A program made the position numbers and the translations under genes. Positions 47,541 to 59,800 of a stretch of DNA of 64,000 bases are shown here, piece by piece; position 1 is the first letter of the stretch; each line of letters opens with the position of its first letter. The notes under the pieces are model-generated. The model did no database searches. It saw only the letters and a list, made by a program, of their open reading frames with translations, and was not told the DNA's origin. This DNA is from Micrasema longulum (taxonomy: Eukaryota > Arthropoda > Insecta > Trichoptera > Brachycentridae), in the NCBI GenBank assembly GCA_022494885.1, contig JAGVSM010002731.1:1-64000 (forward strand), read 5' to 3'.

Positions 47541-49594
47541 ATGTAAAATGAAATTGAAAATTATTTTTCCTACTTCTATAATATGTGTCGAGAAAATGAA
47601 AAGTGCATGCATAATATATTTTACTATTATATTATTTATAGACATAAAAAACCCTTCAACTTTTCAAACTCGAAATACTTAATCAATAATGTTATTAAAT
47701 AATAATTAATTAAAATATTGAATTATCTACCCAAAAATATTTAAATTACTCCATGGGTATTAAAAAATATATAAACCTAAAAGGATTTGTTCAAAAGGAT
47801 GTTAAGAAGTCTAGTCATTTACAGGGCTTTTGATTTATCATTAACATTAAGATTAACTTTTCTGTGTTTAAACATTTTTAATTAATTCTTCCGTCGTTGA
47901 TTGCTGTGAAGTAAAAGTTGTAAATTTATGTGTGTTTTCCAGTTTTGTCATTACAACCATTGTTTTAAGTTCTTATATTTAAAATATTTTGAAAGAGTAT
48001 AAAACCACAATTTAAACATCACCGGTTCACAATAACTCTATATTTTGAATCCACGACAGCACTGATCGCAAACTAACAAATTTTAAAAAGCTTATTAAAT
48101 AAATACTGAATTATTTTTTATCTAAATTTTGAGAAAAATCAGGATCAAAATACTTTTCCTAATTTGTATTTAATGAATGTTTTCAGTCTTATTCAAATAA
48201 TACAATTTTAAGTCCATTAAAAATAACTAGTATCTGTAAATAACTGTTTTGAAAATGGGAATTAGTTGTAGTAGAGTGGGGTTTAAAACTCAAATTTCTG
48301 TTCCGTGAGGTGGCGACTCTGGCAAGGGACCACAGCCCAGTTCAACTACGACATCATAAATAGATTGTTGCTGTAATTCGTGAAACATTTTTTAGTCGTT
48401 AAGAATACTTCAATCAAATAGATTGCATTCATTACTTATTCCCAATTAAATAGATAAAACAAATGAAATAACTTTGTAGTTTACTTTCAGTGCTGAATGT
48501 CTATTAATACATGGATACCCAGAGCTGAACCTAAGATAGGTTCCATCGGCACAAAGAACCAGACACTTGCTCACAAAGTAAGAGAGAATAATATGCTCGT
48601 ATTCATTTACAAACTTGATTATTCATGTCCCTTTTCAGTAAGTGAAGGGGTGCTAGATGCTGTTGGATATGGCGCTGTGGATACCCAAAGGGATTTCAAA
48701 AACTAAAATATTTTTGATGCATTTGCCACATAAATTTCATACTTACCATTTTTAAAAATCATGCATTGTGTGCTATTAAACAAGGATGTATTAGTTAAAG
48801 GCTACTGCTTAAATATTCTTCTATGACTAATAAAATAATCAAGCAAATACTGGTAAAAATAAATAAAACAAATATTGAATTCTAGTATTTTATTGACATT
48901 AAGTTCTGTAAAAAATACCGAGGAAATAAAACTTATACAATTACAGCGAAACTACTTAAAATGAATGCGAATAAAATAAAACTTACTGCTATTTTTAAAA
49001 CAATGTAAATTGACTTAAAATGTATTTGATCTAATTTAAGTGATTCAAATAAAAGTATGAATTAGTATGTATTGTTCTGGATATTAACAATCATGCAGCT
49101 AATTATTTTAGAACATATTATCACATACTTAACATGCTCGGTGAAAATAATGATTTGGGTGCAAAATACGAGAGTATATAAAATTGAGAACTGATTTATC
49201 AGCTTCACCTATAGCTACAAGTCAATTCCATTCATTCATTGAAGTTCCACTTTTGTGTCAGTTTAAAACCCACAGTGGACAGAACAAAAACAATGCTTAG
49301 CGCAACCTATTGTTGTCATATGAATACAATAAATATTTATCTTCTCTTCATGTCTCGTATCTCTATACATAACACGGTTAAAAGCTAATTACAAGAAACA
49401 AAACATAACAATTTGCGGTAAATATGTATCAACGTAATCCAGCTTGTAAAACCAAGCCAAAGGTACACTCGCTACTTATATTACAGATTGCTAATGAAAT
49501 GTGATTAATTACTGTTGATTCTGTGTGCTTCCTTGAAGTTTACTATGGAGATAAGCACGTTAACACTGTTTTTAAATGATATTACAAATTTGTA
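47541..49594. other. intergenic, with one SINE B relic
   Basis: The only recognisable feature is a decayed SINE family B head on the minus strand at 48245-48340 (GGGCTGTGGTCCCTTGCC...). A TATATAAAA string at about 49173 has no gene behind it. Confidence 0.45.
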
Positions 49595-49903
49595 CAATAG
49601 AACTTCGTTTATCCGAACTCTAGTTATCCAGATTGCCAAATATTACGAAACAAAACCTCGAAATGAGGACCCCGCTACTCTTAAACGAGTTTCTCGCAAT
49701 TTGCTGAACATTTAAAAATTAGTTTTTAATATGATTCCAATTTGCTGTATTATTTCAAAAGCAATAAAAAGGTGATATTACAGTAAAATTTGCATTTTCT
49801 TTCAAAACATTGCCTTAATTTTATAGTTAATCCAATTACCCAGATTTCTGTATATCCGGATAATGTCTGGTACTCCTTAATCCAGATAGTTGGAGTTTTA
49901 CTG
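49595..49903. repeat. pogo/Tigger-like MITE
   Basis: TA-flanked, 309 bp. Left end CAATAGAACTTCGTTTATCC, right end inverse (reads CAGTAAAACTCCAACTATCT), with TATCC/GGATA motifs repeated inside. The CAGTARAACT...TATCCG type of end is characteristic of pogo/Tigger elements. Confidence 0.7.
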
Positions 49904-49905
49904 TA

Positions 49906-50752
49906 ATACAAAAAAGTTATGTAAAACAAAGCCTTTGGCCAGGCAATGAAAATATTGTGTTAATAAAACAAAAGAGGACTCGAGGAGTTGAATTTTTGTA
50001 ATGAAAAAGGTATTGTTAAGTTAGAAACATCTAAAACATGTATGTCTCCTGACGTTTTATTTAAAAAAGAAGAATTACACGTGGAATCAACACCTCAAAA
50101 TCAGTTCTATTCTAGACTTCTGGCAGTGTACCTTATAATAATTGTCGCATTATGTTAAGTATCATTTACATAATGAGATTCTTATACTACTTACACAATA
50201 TTATGAGAGGCAAGTTGTCTGGTAAAATGGAAACATAATCTTTGAAAAAGTTCAATTAAAAAAAAAACAAGAATAAAGAAATCTGCCAAAGCTCAAAATG
50301 AATTAAAGTAGTAATTAAATGAGTTTAAAAATTAAATCAGAATATTTTACATACTCCCCAAAAGAATCAAATATGGTAACAAAAGTTTTTGAATAATAAA
50401 AAAATTAAAGAATTTTAACCTTTTCAATTATTGATAAAAATTAAACACATATTATGTACATGTTATAAAAATTGTATACATATCACAAATTACTAAGGTT
50501 CTTGAGTCTGTTCACACTAACACGATTCACTAGATTTATCATGTAGCTTTACTTAATTTAGAATATAACAATAGTGTTTAAATATTAAATTACTAATATA
50601 TTGGAAACAACACCATTTGGTAGAATTTAATTAAAAAAAACTTTAATTGAATAATCACAACAGTATAAAATAATGACTGAAAAAACAAAATACTGTAAAG
50701 AAATGAGATCACATATTTTTGACGCAAATATTTCAAGTTGACCAAACTGTCA
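49906..50752 (-). other. likely 3' UTR / downstream region of the PDZ gene
   Basis: No coding sequence seen. A minus-strand AATAAA (TTTATT on plus, about 50057) is a possible polyadenylation signal roughly 0.7 kb after the stop. This is inferred only from position. Confidence 0.3.
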
Positions 50753-50851
50753 CTATTGGCGTAGGACTGTTATGCAGATGGAGCCACGTAATATCCTCAG
50801 AAGATCGATAACTTGAGGAGTGGTCATTGATGTAATGTTCTCATCATTCAC
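50753..50851 (-). CDS. PDZ gene terminal exon j
   Basis: Acceptor CTGTTTACAG, then VNDENITSMTTPQVIDLLRI, LRGSICITVLRQ and stop TAG (50753-50755). It completes the last PDZ, so the protein ends with the domain. It was too short to stand out as an open frame and was found by searching for the second half of the PDZ. Confidence 0.88.
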   Translation of the reverse strand: MNDENITSMTTPQVIDLLRILRGSICITVLRQ

Positions 50852-53800
50852 CTGTAAACAGAAAAATGTTGTTTGAATGAGTGAACAACCTTATATAATA
50901 CAGAGCCGTTTCGTACTAATATTGTATTCCGGATACAATGACAATTCGGCTGTGACATATAAATTATGCGTAAATTATAAAGTCAAAATAAAACTATACC
51001 CTGTCTATCAAATCAAAAGTCTCAAAGCACTAGAAATAATGCCATGAATGGTAAATGTATAATAAACTATCGGACCCGACAGATGTTGTCCTGCCCGAAC
51101 GTTGGCTTGCTTACTATTTATTACCTTGGAAAAAGACATTTCATTGATAAGTAAGGTACTTGTTTGTGATTAAATTCAAAAACTAAAAATTGTTGATATT
51201 CAAATAATATTGAATTTAAGTAGGTACCGAGGTACTTGTTTATGGTTGAATTCCAAAACATAAGATAAATATTTTTTTAAATATGGCATTCTTTTTGCAA
51301 ACTTCAAACTTCGGTCTTCTCACCAACAGAGGGGTGTACTTATATAGGAATACGATTTAAATGAATATTTTGAATTTAGTATTATTTTAGTATTACCAAA
51401 AATCCAATAAAAATAAATAAACGGGTAGAAATTATAAGAAATTTAAGGAAAGAATCTAATTGAGATCCACAAAAAACAAATGTTGTTTGTAAACATTCAA
51501 AAACAAACTTTATAGACAAAAAAACAACATTTTTCAATTTTTTTGCAAATGCATTCTCCTCGAATGCAACCCTGGTAGCTAGATGAATAAAACATTTGTG
51601 CTCCTAACTTTTTTTTTACATATTCGATTGAATATTTTGATATCTACGAACACGCACAGCGCAAAGATCTATATTTCTCTGAAAACCGCATGTACATCGG
51701 TTACGCCGTTTAGGAGGAGTACGGTGACATCACACGTATAGAGAAATAATATATATAAAGATAAACATAATGTAATTGTTGCACGAATTTTACATTTATT
51801 TTTAAGAAATTCTTTACACATTAGTTATTGAATGTAAGAATTATAAAAAAGGAGTTTTCTAAATAACCTATACAACTTTTTTACAGTTTCATAGTACTTT
51901 TGTAATATTAAAATATCAAATTTTCAGTTGCGAAGAGTCATTTAGATGGGTTAATTCATTCTTTGTTTACAAATCAGGCAGTGTTGCAGTATGAGTGTAT
52001 TTTTTTACTATGGAAAAAATCAAATATCACGCAGTGATTGAATTCTTATTTTCGGAAGGCGTAAACACAAAACTAATTCATGAATGATTATTAAAAGGAC
52101 TCTTCACCTTCTCTTGCAACAGTATACAACTGGGTTGCTGAATTTAAACGTGGTCGTACAAGCCTTGAAGATGATCCACACACTGGACGTCCAAAAACTA
52201 TCGCAACACCAGAAATCATTTGAAAAGTTAATGATATGGTGTTAAATGATCGACTATTAAAAGTGTGTGAAATAGCTGAGACCCTGAGCATCTCAAAAGA
52301 TCGGGTGGGTTATATTTTACGTGAAGAATCAAAGTTGAAAAAGTTTTGTGCAATATGGGTGCCGCATTTGCTATCTTTTGATCAAAAACGCATTCGAACA
52401 GTTATTTCTCAAGCTAGTTTGGATCATTTTAAGCTAAATTGGATGTTAAATGTTGTTTTATGACTGTTGGTGAAACTTGGGTCCACTACTACACACCAGA
52501 ACGAAAAGAACAGTCAAAGCATAGGCAGTGAGAGGGTTTTTATGTATGTTTGGGAGAGGGAATATACTCAAAATAGGCTTTGATTTATTTGATTATTTAA
52601 AATTTCAAACTCATTTTGGATTTTGCTTTCGGAGTATACTTTTTCTGCTGGAGTGTAATTTTATTTAAATGTATAAATTGTATTTAAATTTATTTGACAT
52701 GACCTGTTTCCAGATGTAATAGCACAAGTTTATTTTTTGACTATTGGGTAAAAATCCTAAAAAAGAAATTGAAGATTAATCTGCCTTATACATATAGTTC
52801 TGAGTTTGATTCCCCGCAAGATTGTATTTTTTTTTTTGGAATACTCCGCTTAGCCTCTGTTTTAGAGGCTTGTCAGCAGGTGGGAAAGACAAATGTGGAA
52901 GAAAGTTATGAAAAATGCACCACAGCACCCAGCCCAATTAAGGAAGAATCATTCTTGGATTATTTCTTGTAACTGGCGGAAATCGAACCCGCGACATTAG
53001 TTTTACAGTTGGCTATCTTACCAGCTGCGCCATGGCACCTGTCTGTTTATTGAAAATAGCAATTTTAACTGTAATATTTAACAGCCCCTTATCTTATAGA
53101 CTGCTCACCTTTCCTATATATACATATGATTAAAATACGCTGTAATTTGCATCACTGTACGCGGATAGGGAACAGATGATGGTAATAAAATAAAGGTTAG
53201 AGTGCAGTGAACTTCTATTGAAAATTAAATAATAAATACCAAAGGCTTTCGTTACCTGAAGAATGATGTCCCCTTGCCGCAACCGACCATCTTTAGCAGC
53301 AACACTGTCACTGTAGATGGCTGATATAAAGCTCTGTCCTGACTCGGGGTGACACTGCACACTAAATCCTAAACGACTATTCCAACCCCTGTTGAGTTCC
53401 ACAGTCAAGATCTACAAAACAAAAACAAAAATAGTGTAAGACAGATAAAATATGTAAAAAAATAAAGATAATATAAAAAAATTATAATAAAAAATTAAAA
53501 CAGAAAAAATACAGATTGACAATACTACCTAACCATATCGGTAACATTATTACGAAAATTAATCATTTCACTATGTGCACCCATTGGGTACATAGGGCAC
53601 TGCATTGGTATTCTATTTGCAGCATATTTTGTTAAAATTTTGTCATTCATCAAAGACAAGGTGATCACCTTTACGCTTGAAGTGCAAGTCCAAGTACAAT
53701 GAAAGTGTAGAACCACCTTTGAAACCAATATCTCACGTCCGCCCTGCCAGTAATCAAACCTAGGACCTCAATCGTGTTAGGTGAATGCGACACTACGAGG

Positions 53801-56800
53801 CGGACATTTCTCCACTTGAATCACAGGATTTTTACACGAGTCTAAGATACTCATCCAAGGTTCTGGTTCTATTTCACATTCAGAACTGTATTCTTCATCC
53901 GTCTGAACACAGAGAAATTGAATTGTTTATGAATAATTATGAAAATTTAATGGTATTAATGTGAAATTATAGTTTGTAAAATGACAAGGTGTTTCACATT
54001 TACAATTAAAATTAGGACCAGGGAAAAAACTAGCAATGTTAGAGTGCAGGTATTTTCAATTGATTTTGATATTATTGAGTTTCTACATTCTACGCTGTAA
54101 TATTGACGCATGTATATCTAAGTGTTTTTTACACCAGAAAAACACTTGTAGCATACTCATAACGAATATTAAAACATACATTTTTATAGGTTATTTTGGT
54201 GAATATTAAAATACATAATAGAAGCAAGGTGGGCCAGGCCATTCATTGATGTATAAAAAATAGACCCGTTACTTCTACAATAGCTGCATCTAAGATATGG
54301 CAAATATGTATTGTGTTGCCCTGAATACTTTGAAAAAAATATATAGCAAATCATGATAAACATGCAATCATTTATGTAAGAAAGAGATAAACACATATTT
54401 TTAATTAACATTCTTTCTGTGCAACTCGTTATCATAGATCCAACACTAGCTGGCAGCTGTCAGAATAATGAAAAATATACTAAAAAATATGCCTAATAAA
54501 CTTATTATTCCATAAATTGGATTGTATATATCAGCAGTGGCCAGCCGGTTAATAGGCTATCAAGCCTGTCGATCGCGAGAAGGCTAAGAAATCGAGCCGC
54601 TGATCAAACTCATCAGCTAGGTATCAGTTCAATAATGATAATAATGACACTTACGAAATGTTCCACAAAATTACAGAGATGTTTCAAATGGACCATATTT
54701 CACTAGAAAATTTAATTTTTACTCTGCCCTGCAATATATTTCTGAAAGCAAGGATAGGCTTTGGTAGGTGTAGATTTCAGGACATTGGTTTCCAACAAGA
54801 AATATCTTAATTTCAAAAAATTTGCTGAACAACAAAATTGATCTTGTGTTTTGGCTTAGCATATTTATGTGAATAGGCGTTGTCGTACAAACGCAAAGTA
54901 AGCACCGTTCTCGGATGACAGAGGCTTATACAATGGATTCTTTAAGGTTGTCAATATCCAACTAAAAACCCGACTTTGCTACCGTAAAATAGCAAAAGAC
55001 ACACTCAGTTGTTACTCAGAATAATTGACAATTTTATCCTGTATTTTTCCATACAGTAAACACATTTTAAAAATTACGTATTTTGTTTCCTTTATGTAAT
55101 CATATTGCATGCCTTATGCAAAAAATATCTATTTAATAATACACCATTTAGGTGGGCTGTTAAAATACATAATTAATCAATATGACAACAATCTATACAT
55201 TGTGTATTTCACTTTTGGCATTATAAGCTATCAGATATTCCTACAAATTATAATTGACTGTAAAAAAAATTTTTCAGTATCACCAGCTATCAAAATATAT
55301 GTGTATTATTATTTATACCTAAGTCGTGTAATATAATTATTGCACACTATTCTTCATTCGTAAAATATTATTATTTTCAGAGACAAACTAAAAAAACATC
55401 TAACTTCCTATTGTACAATGGGAAAGAAAAAATATTATTTTATCAAAATTCTCAAGAAAAGTAGAAAATGAAGGTAAAAAGGTTAAATGATCAATGCGTC
55501 ACTATCATAGCAGAAATTGAGTTATTTATGTCGCCGCCAAATAGTTAAATCAGCCAATCAATTGAGCGGCCTGGCGGCTGTTCAATAAATGCCTGCATTT
55601 GATCAAATGGCTTGACCATTCGATGAATGAATTTAGATAGCTCAACATTCAAAGTGCTGGCTGGTTAAAAGGTAGCCTTTTGGAAACGGCCGAACCAAAA
55701 TTCGCCTAATTAGGCTAGGATATTAAATTAGGGTTATTAATTTTTTTTTTATTATCAAACTTAACTCAACCTATCCTAACTTCACATAACAAAATAAATA
55801 AAACAATTCGGGTTGTATTAAAATTAAAGAGGGTAAGCGACGTTCAGCGCTTACGTTAAATGTTGCAATCAACATTTTAGCCAAGCGTCCATTAGTCATT
55901 CAATTGAATAACGGCATTTAATGAAGAGCCTGGCTGCCCAACTGAGTGGCTGATTTAACTATTTAACGACGACTTACATACCACTTTTCTCAGAATTTTA
56001 ACCTGAGAATTATGACCCGACACCCATGGTTTTCAGATGTAAATTTTGGCATTACCATTACCTTTGTGTAATAAAATCAACAGATTTGTATTAGACAAAA
56101 TTGGACTTATGTTTATGAATTTTCATTTAGTTTATATTAAATTCTGTTTTTTTCCTAGAAGGCCTAAAAAATTTACATATCAACTGTCTTACTTACATTG
56201 TTTTGGAATCAATTAATGACTTATTGACTTTAATGCAAAATTCACTTTATGGCGTATGAGTAATTTAGTCTCTTTAGCATAGAAATGTACTGAATATATC
56301 TGGCAGTTAATGCTAGAATCGTCCATGTCAGATTTTGGTCAATATGAGTTAGGCATCAGGAAGTACTCCTAAATAATTATTGTATTAGTTCTATAAGTAC
56401 ACAAGTTAGTCACTTTGAGAAACTTGTCAAAGAATATCTTTATCATGCGAATTTCGAAACAGTTTTTCGGAATAAATGTCTCATGGTGTTAAATGTCTAT
56501 GCTGACATAAGCCATTAATATATTGAGGTTTTTCGTGTAAAAAGTGCATTGGATTAATCCATTCCATGTCCTTGTCCGCTGCTTAGTTTTTTGTTTTTTT
56601 TTTTAAATTATTTTAAGCCAATTAACAGGCTTATGAAATCTCTAATGGATTGATATTAATGATGTATAATATATTGATTGAACTTAATCGAAACAATCTT
56701 AACCTATTGAGAAAACATTGACAGTACAGTTTAGTGAGATTTTGTTAACTGTTCTGAGTTGAAGCATATGGTGTCTACAACTAGCTGCTAGCTCCTGCGC

Positions 56801-59800
56801 ACCCTCTTAAGTCAAGTTCACATTCCATAATTCTGATACGAACTGCCGAAAAACAGTCAGCAGAAGACATTTAAGACATCGGGAACCTGATGCTTTATAA
56901 AATAGGCGAGGGAGGTTAATGCTCTCATTATATCGATAGGTAATTGTAGCAAAAAAACTTTGTTTACAGAGTAATTTTATGTGAACAGTCGCTACAGAAA
57001 CAAACAATCCTCTCTCCTGAATAACAACTTTTTTTTACATAGACATATTTAGCATCCAAGCTATTTAAAAAAGATTGATTAAAAATATGACACTTTATTG
57101 TTAAAACATATTTAAAACTAAGATGAAACCGAATACCTTATGAAAATATAAAAGATTGTGTAAGAATGAAAATATGAAAATTTTAAGCCATTACTCCATT
57201 ATTTGTGTTGGCTCCGTTCTTCATCATGCACCAGTTTGTTTGATCATACACTGTCTGTATTATCACTATAATAACTTACTTAATGGGATTGTAGTTATTT
57301 TTGAGTAAAAAAACATTCACATTAATATTTACAGATTATTCGATGGGTGAATTTATAAGACTATCATGCCCCATAAATTATTGTTAGTGATAATAAAAGT
57401 AAATATATCACCAGGTTCACAACTGGTCATATCCAATATCAAATCCCTTACTTGATGCCCATAGATGAAGGTAGATTGCGAAAGACGATCATCATCACTG
57501 CTTAGACTTTTGAAAACAGGATAAATAAACAAAGAATTAAAAGAAAAAGAAGAGAAAAATTACTATGTATAAAAGTGGTAACTCTGTCAATTTACCAACA
57601 CAAGTGATAATTTATAAAAAAAGGATTTATTTTGTATAAAAATGTATGTATGTATATTTTAGTTGTTACATACCCGTGGTTCACTGGTTCTCGGATCTTT
57701 GTTTTCATCAGGGTAATGGACTATTTTAGGTTTCTCGGGTTCCTCTTTTTGTTCAAGTTTGGCTTTTCGCTCGTTTTCCGGGGAGAGCATCACACATTTC
57801 CATTTTTTTATTCCTGCAAAAGTTATTTTATTGTATTGATATTTCAAATAAAGAAAAACTCATCAAAATAATTGAAAGATGAAAATTAGCTCGAAGGACC
57901 CTACAAATCATTGGCCGGAAGTGGACTGTAGTTTAAATTAGGCACTCAATTTAAATGCAGTATTTCACGAACAGGTTCCACCAGCCAATTCTCTGGTGAT
58001 GCTATCACACAAATCAGAATGAATAAAAATGTATTTACCATCATCTTTATTGGAATCTGATGGACCATTGCTCATTTGGTTGTTGGTGGAATGATGAACA
58101 ACTGCACTTTGGTAAGCAGGGTTTTTGTGACTAAACCTCGCTGCGTCCACTGAGTTGACATTCAGCTCTATTGGCATAGATATCGGCTCATTTGACATTT
58201 CCGAATTCATCTGGTGATTTGGATGAGAAGAAAGATAACCCGCACCCCCGTTCATTGTAATATCTTGGTAAACATTAGGAGCGTCTAAGAGATCATTATC
58301 CAGATTATTAAGTTCATAACCATGGGCTGCTACTGAAATTCAGAAAAATACTAATAAACATAAAGAATTGTTAAACAATTAGTAACACATAATAAAATTA
58401 ACGTCTTAATTAGAACTCTAAATAATGTTATTGATGATTAAACAGAGTACCTTATAAGGACGGTTTTGTTGTAATCATAGGAAACTTTTGTGCGGTAAAA
58501 AAACATGCAATAATAGATGAAAAAACAACATGCACATTTATTAAACAATTGATGGAAGAATATTCTTTAACTAAACTACGGCGCAAGCAATCAAGAATAA
58601 AATTGAGATAAAGTTAGATTGAGAAAATGTGGCAGAGTTAATGTGCAAGCATGCATAGCGGATGTAATGGAAATAAATGAAGAGAAGGGATTCAGAGCAG
58701 TCGAAGCACCATGCACCAAGAATATTGTAATCTCGTTTTCCTTATTTCAAACTCTACCTGAAAAATGCAGCCTCTGTTTTCTATTGTAAACAGGCGTTGG
58801 AGGGCCACCCAAATCCAAGAAATCAGGTCTGGCGGGTTTGGTATTATCGAATGATTGGCCGTTAAAGCAAGTTGGTCTGAGTGGTCTCCTGTCTTCTACT
58901 ACAGAGTATGTGGTATCTGCCGTATCGGTCGATTGGTACGATAACGTCTGACTTTGCTCATTGTCTGAGTTTTCAGCCGTTGTGCTTGGACAATTTACGG
59001 AGTACGGGTGCGTGGTATCTGTAAAAATGTACCATTACTCGCTATTCGCAAAGTGTAAGCTATTTCTCTCGGAACTAAAATCTGCTGATGTACTGATTGT
59101 GGCTGTGAACATGCTCTTTGTGAATTTGTTATAAAAAACATATATTTAAAATGAATTTTATGATGTGCGAATCTACACACTCTTCCGTTATTGCTAGAAC
59201 TTATCCTATCACACATAAATGATAGTAGTGAAATGTGCTGTATAAGGACTTGTGCCTGACAGTGTCTAATACATATTATACAGAACGTGTCGTTGTGTAC
59301 TTACATGTTCGTGAAAGTAGGTTCATGAAATTTGTGTGTAGGTTTTTAACAGACCTGATTTCTGAGAAAATATATAAATAAAGAAGATATACAGTAAAAC
59401 ATTTTAATGTTTAATAATATCTAAAAGTACTGGACTGTCAAATGCTAAAAAGAAAGAATGACTAACTTGAAAGACAAAAGCAGACACAATACATGTAAAC
59501 ACTGATTGCTGAACAACACAAAGATATGGAAACTTACCACTGTTTTGGGAATACCCGGTGCTATTTCTAGTAAGCTTCTTGTATCTTCTAGGAGACACAC
59601 AGGGTGACCGTGATCCGTTGCCGTCATCGGGAGTGAGTTTTCTGGCCGCAATATCACTCAGCATGTTCACTGCTTCTTGCCTGTTAGGATAATGAAAAAG
59701 GGTGTAAAATTCGGTTGAAGACGGTAACCTACCTGATCTAGACATAAAACATACAGTCATAATGATACATTCACATTCAACAAAGTACAAACAAACTATA

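Noticed and set aside
54520..54650. hAT-type terminus (CAGTGGCCAGCCGG)
   Set aside because: Only one end-like string is seen. No inverted partner or 8-bp duplication was found.
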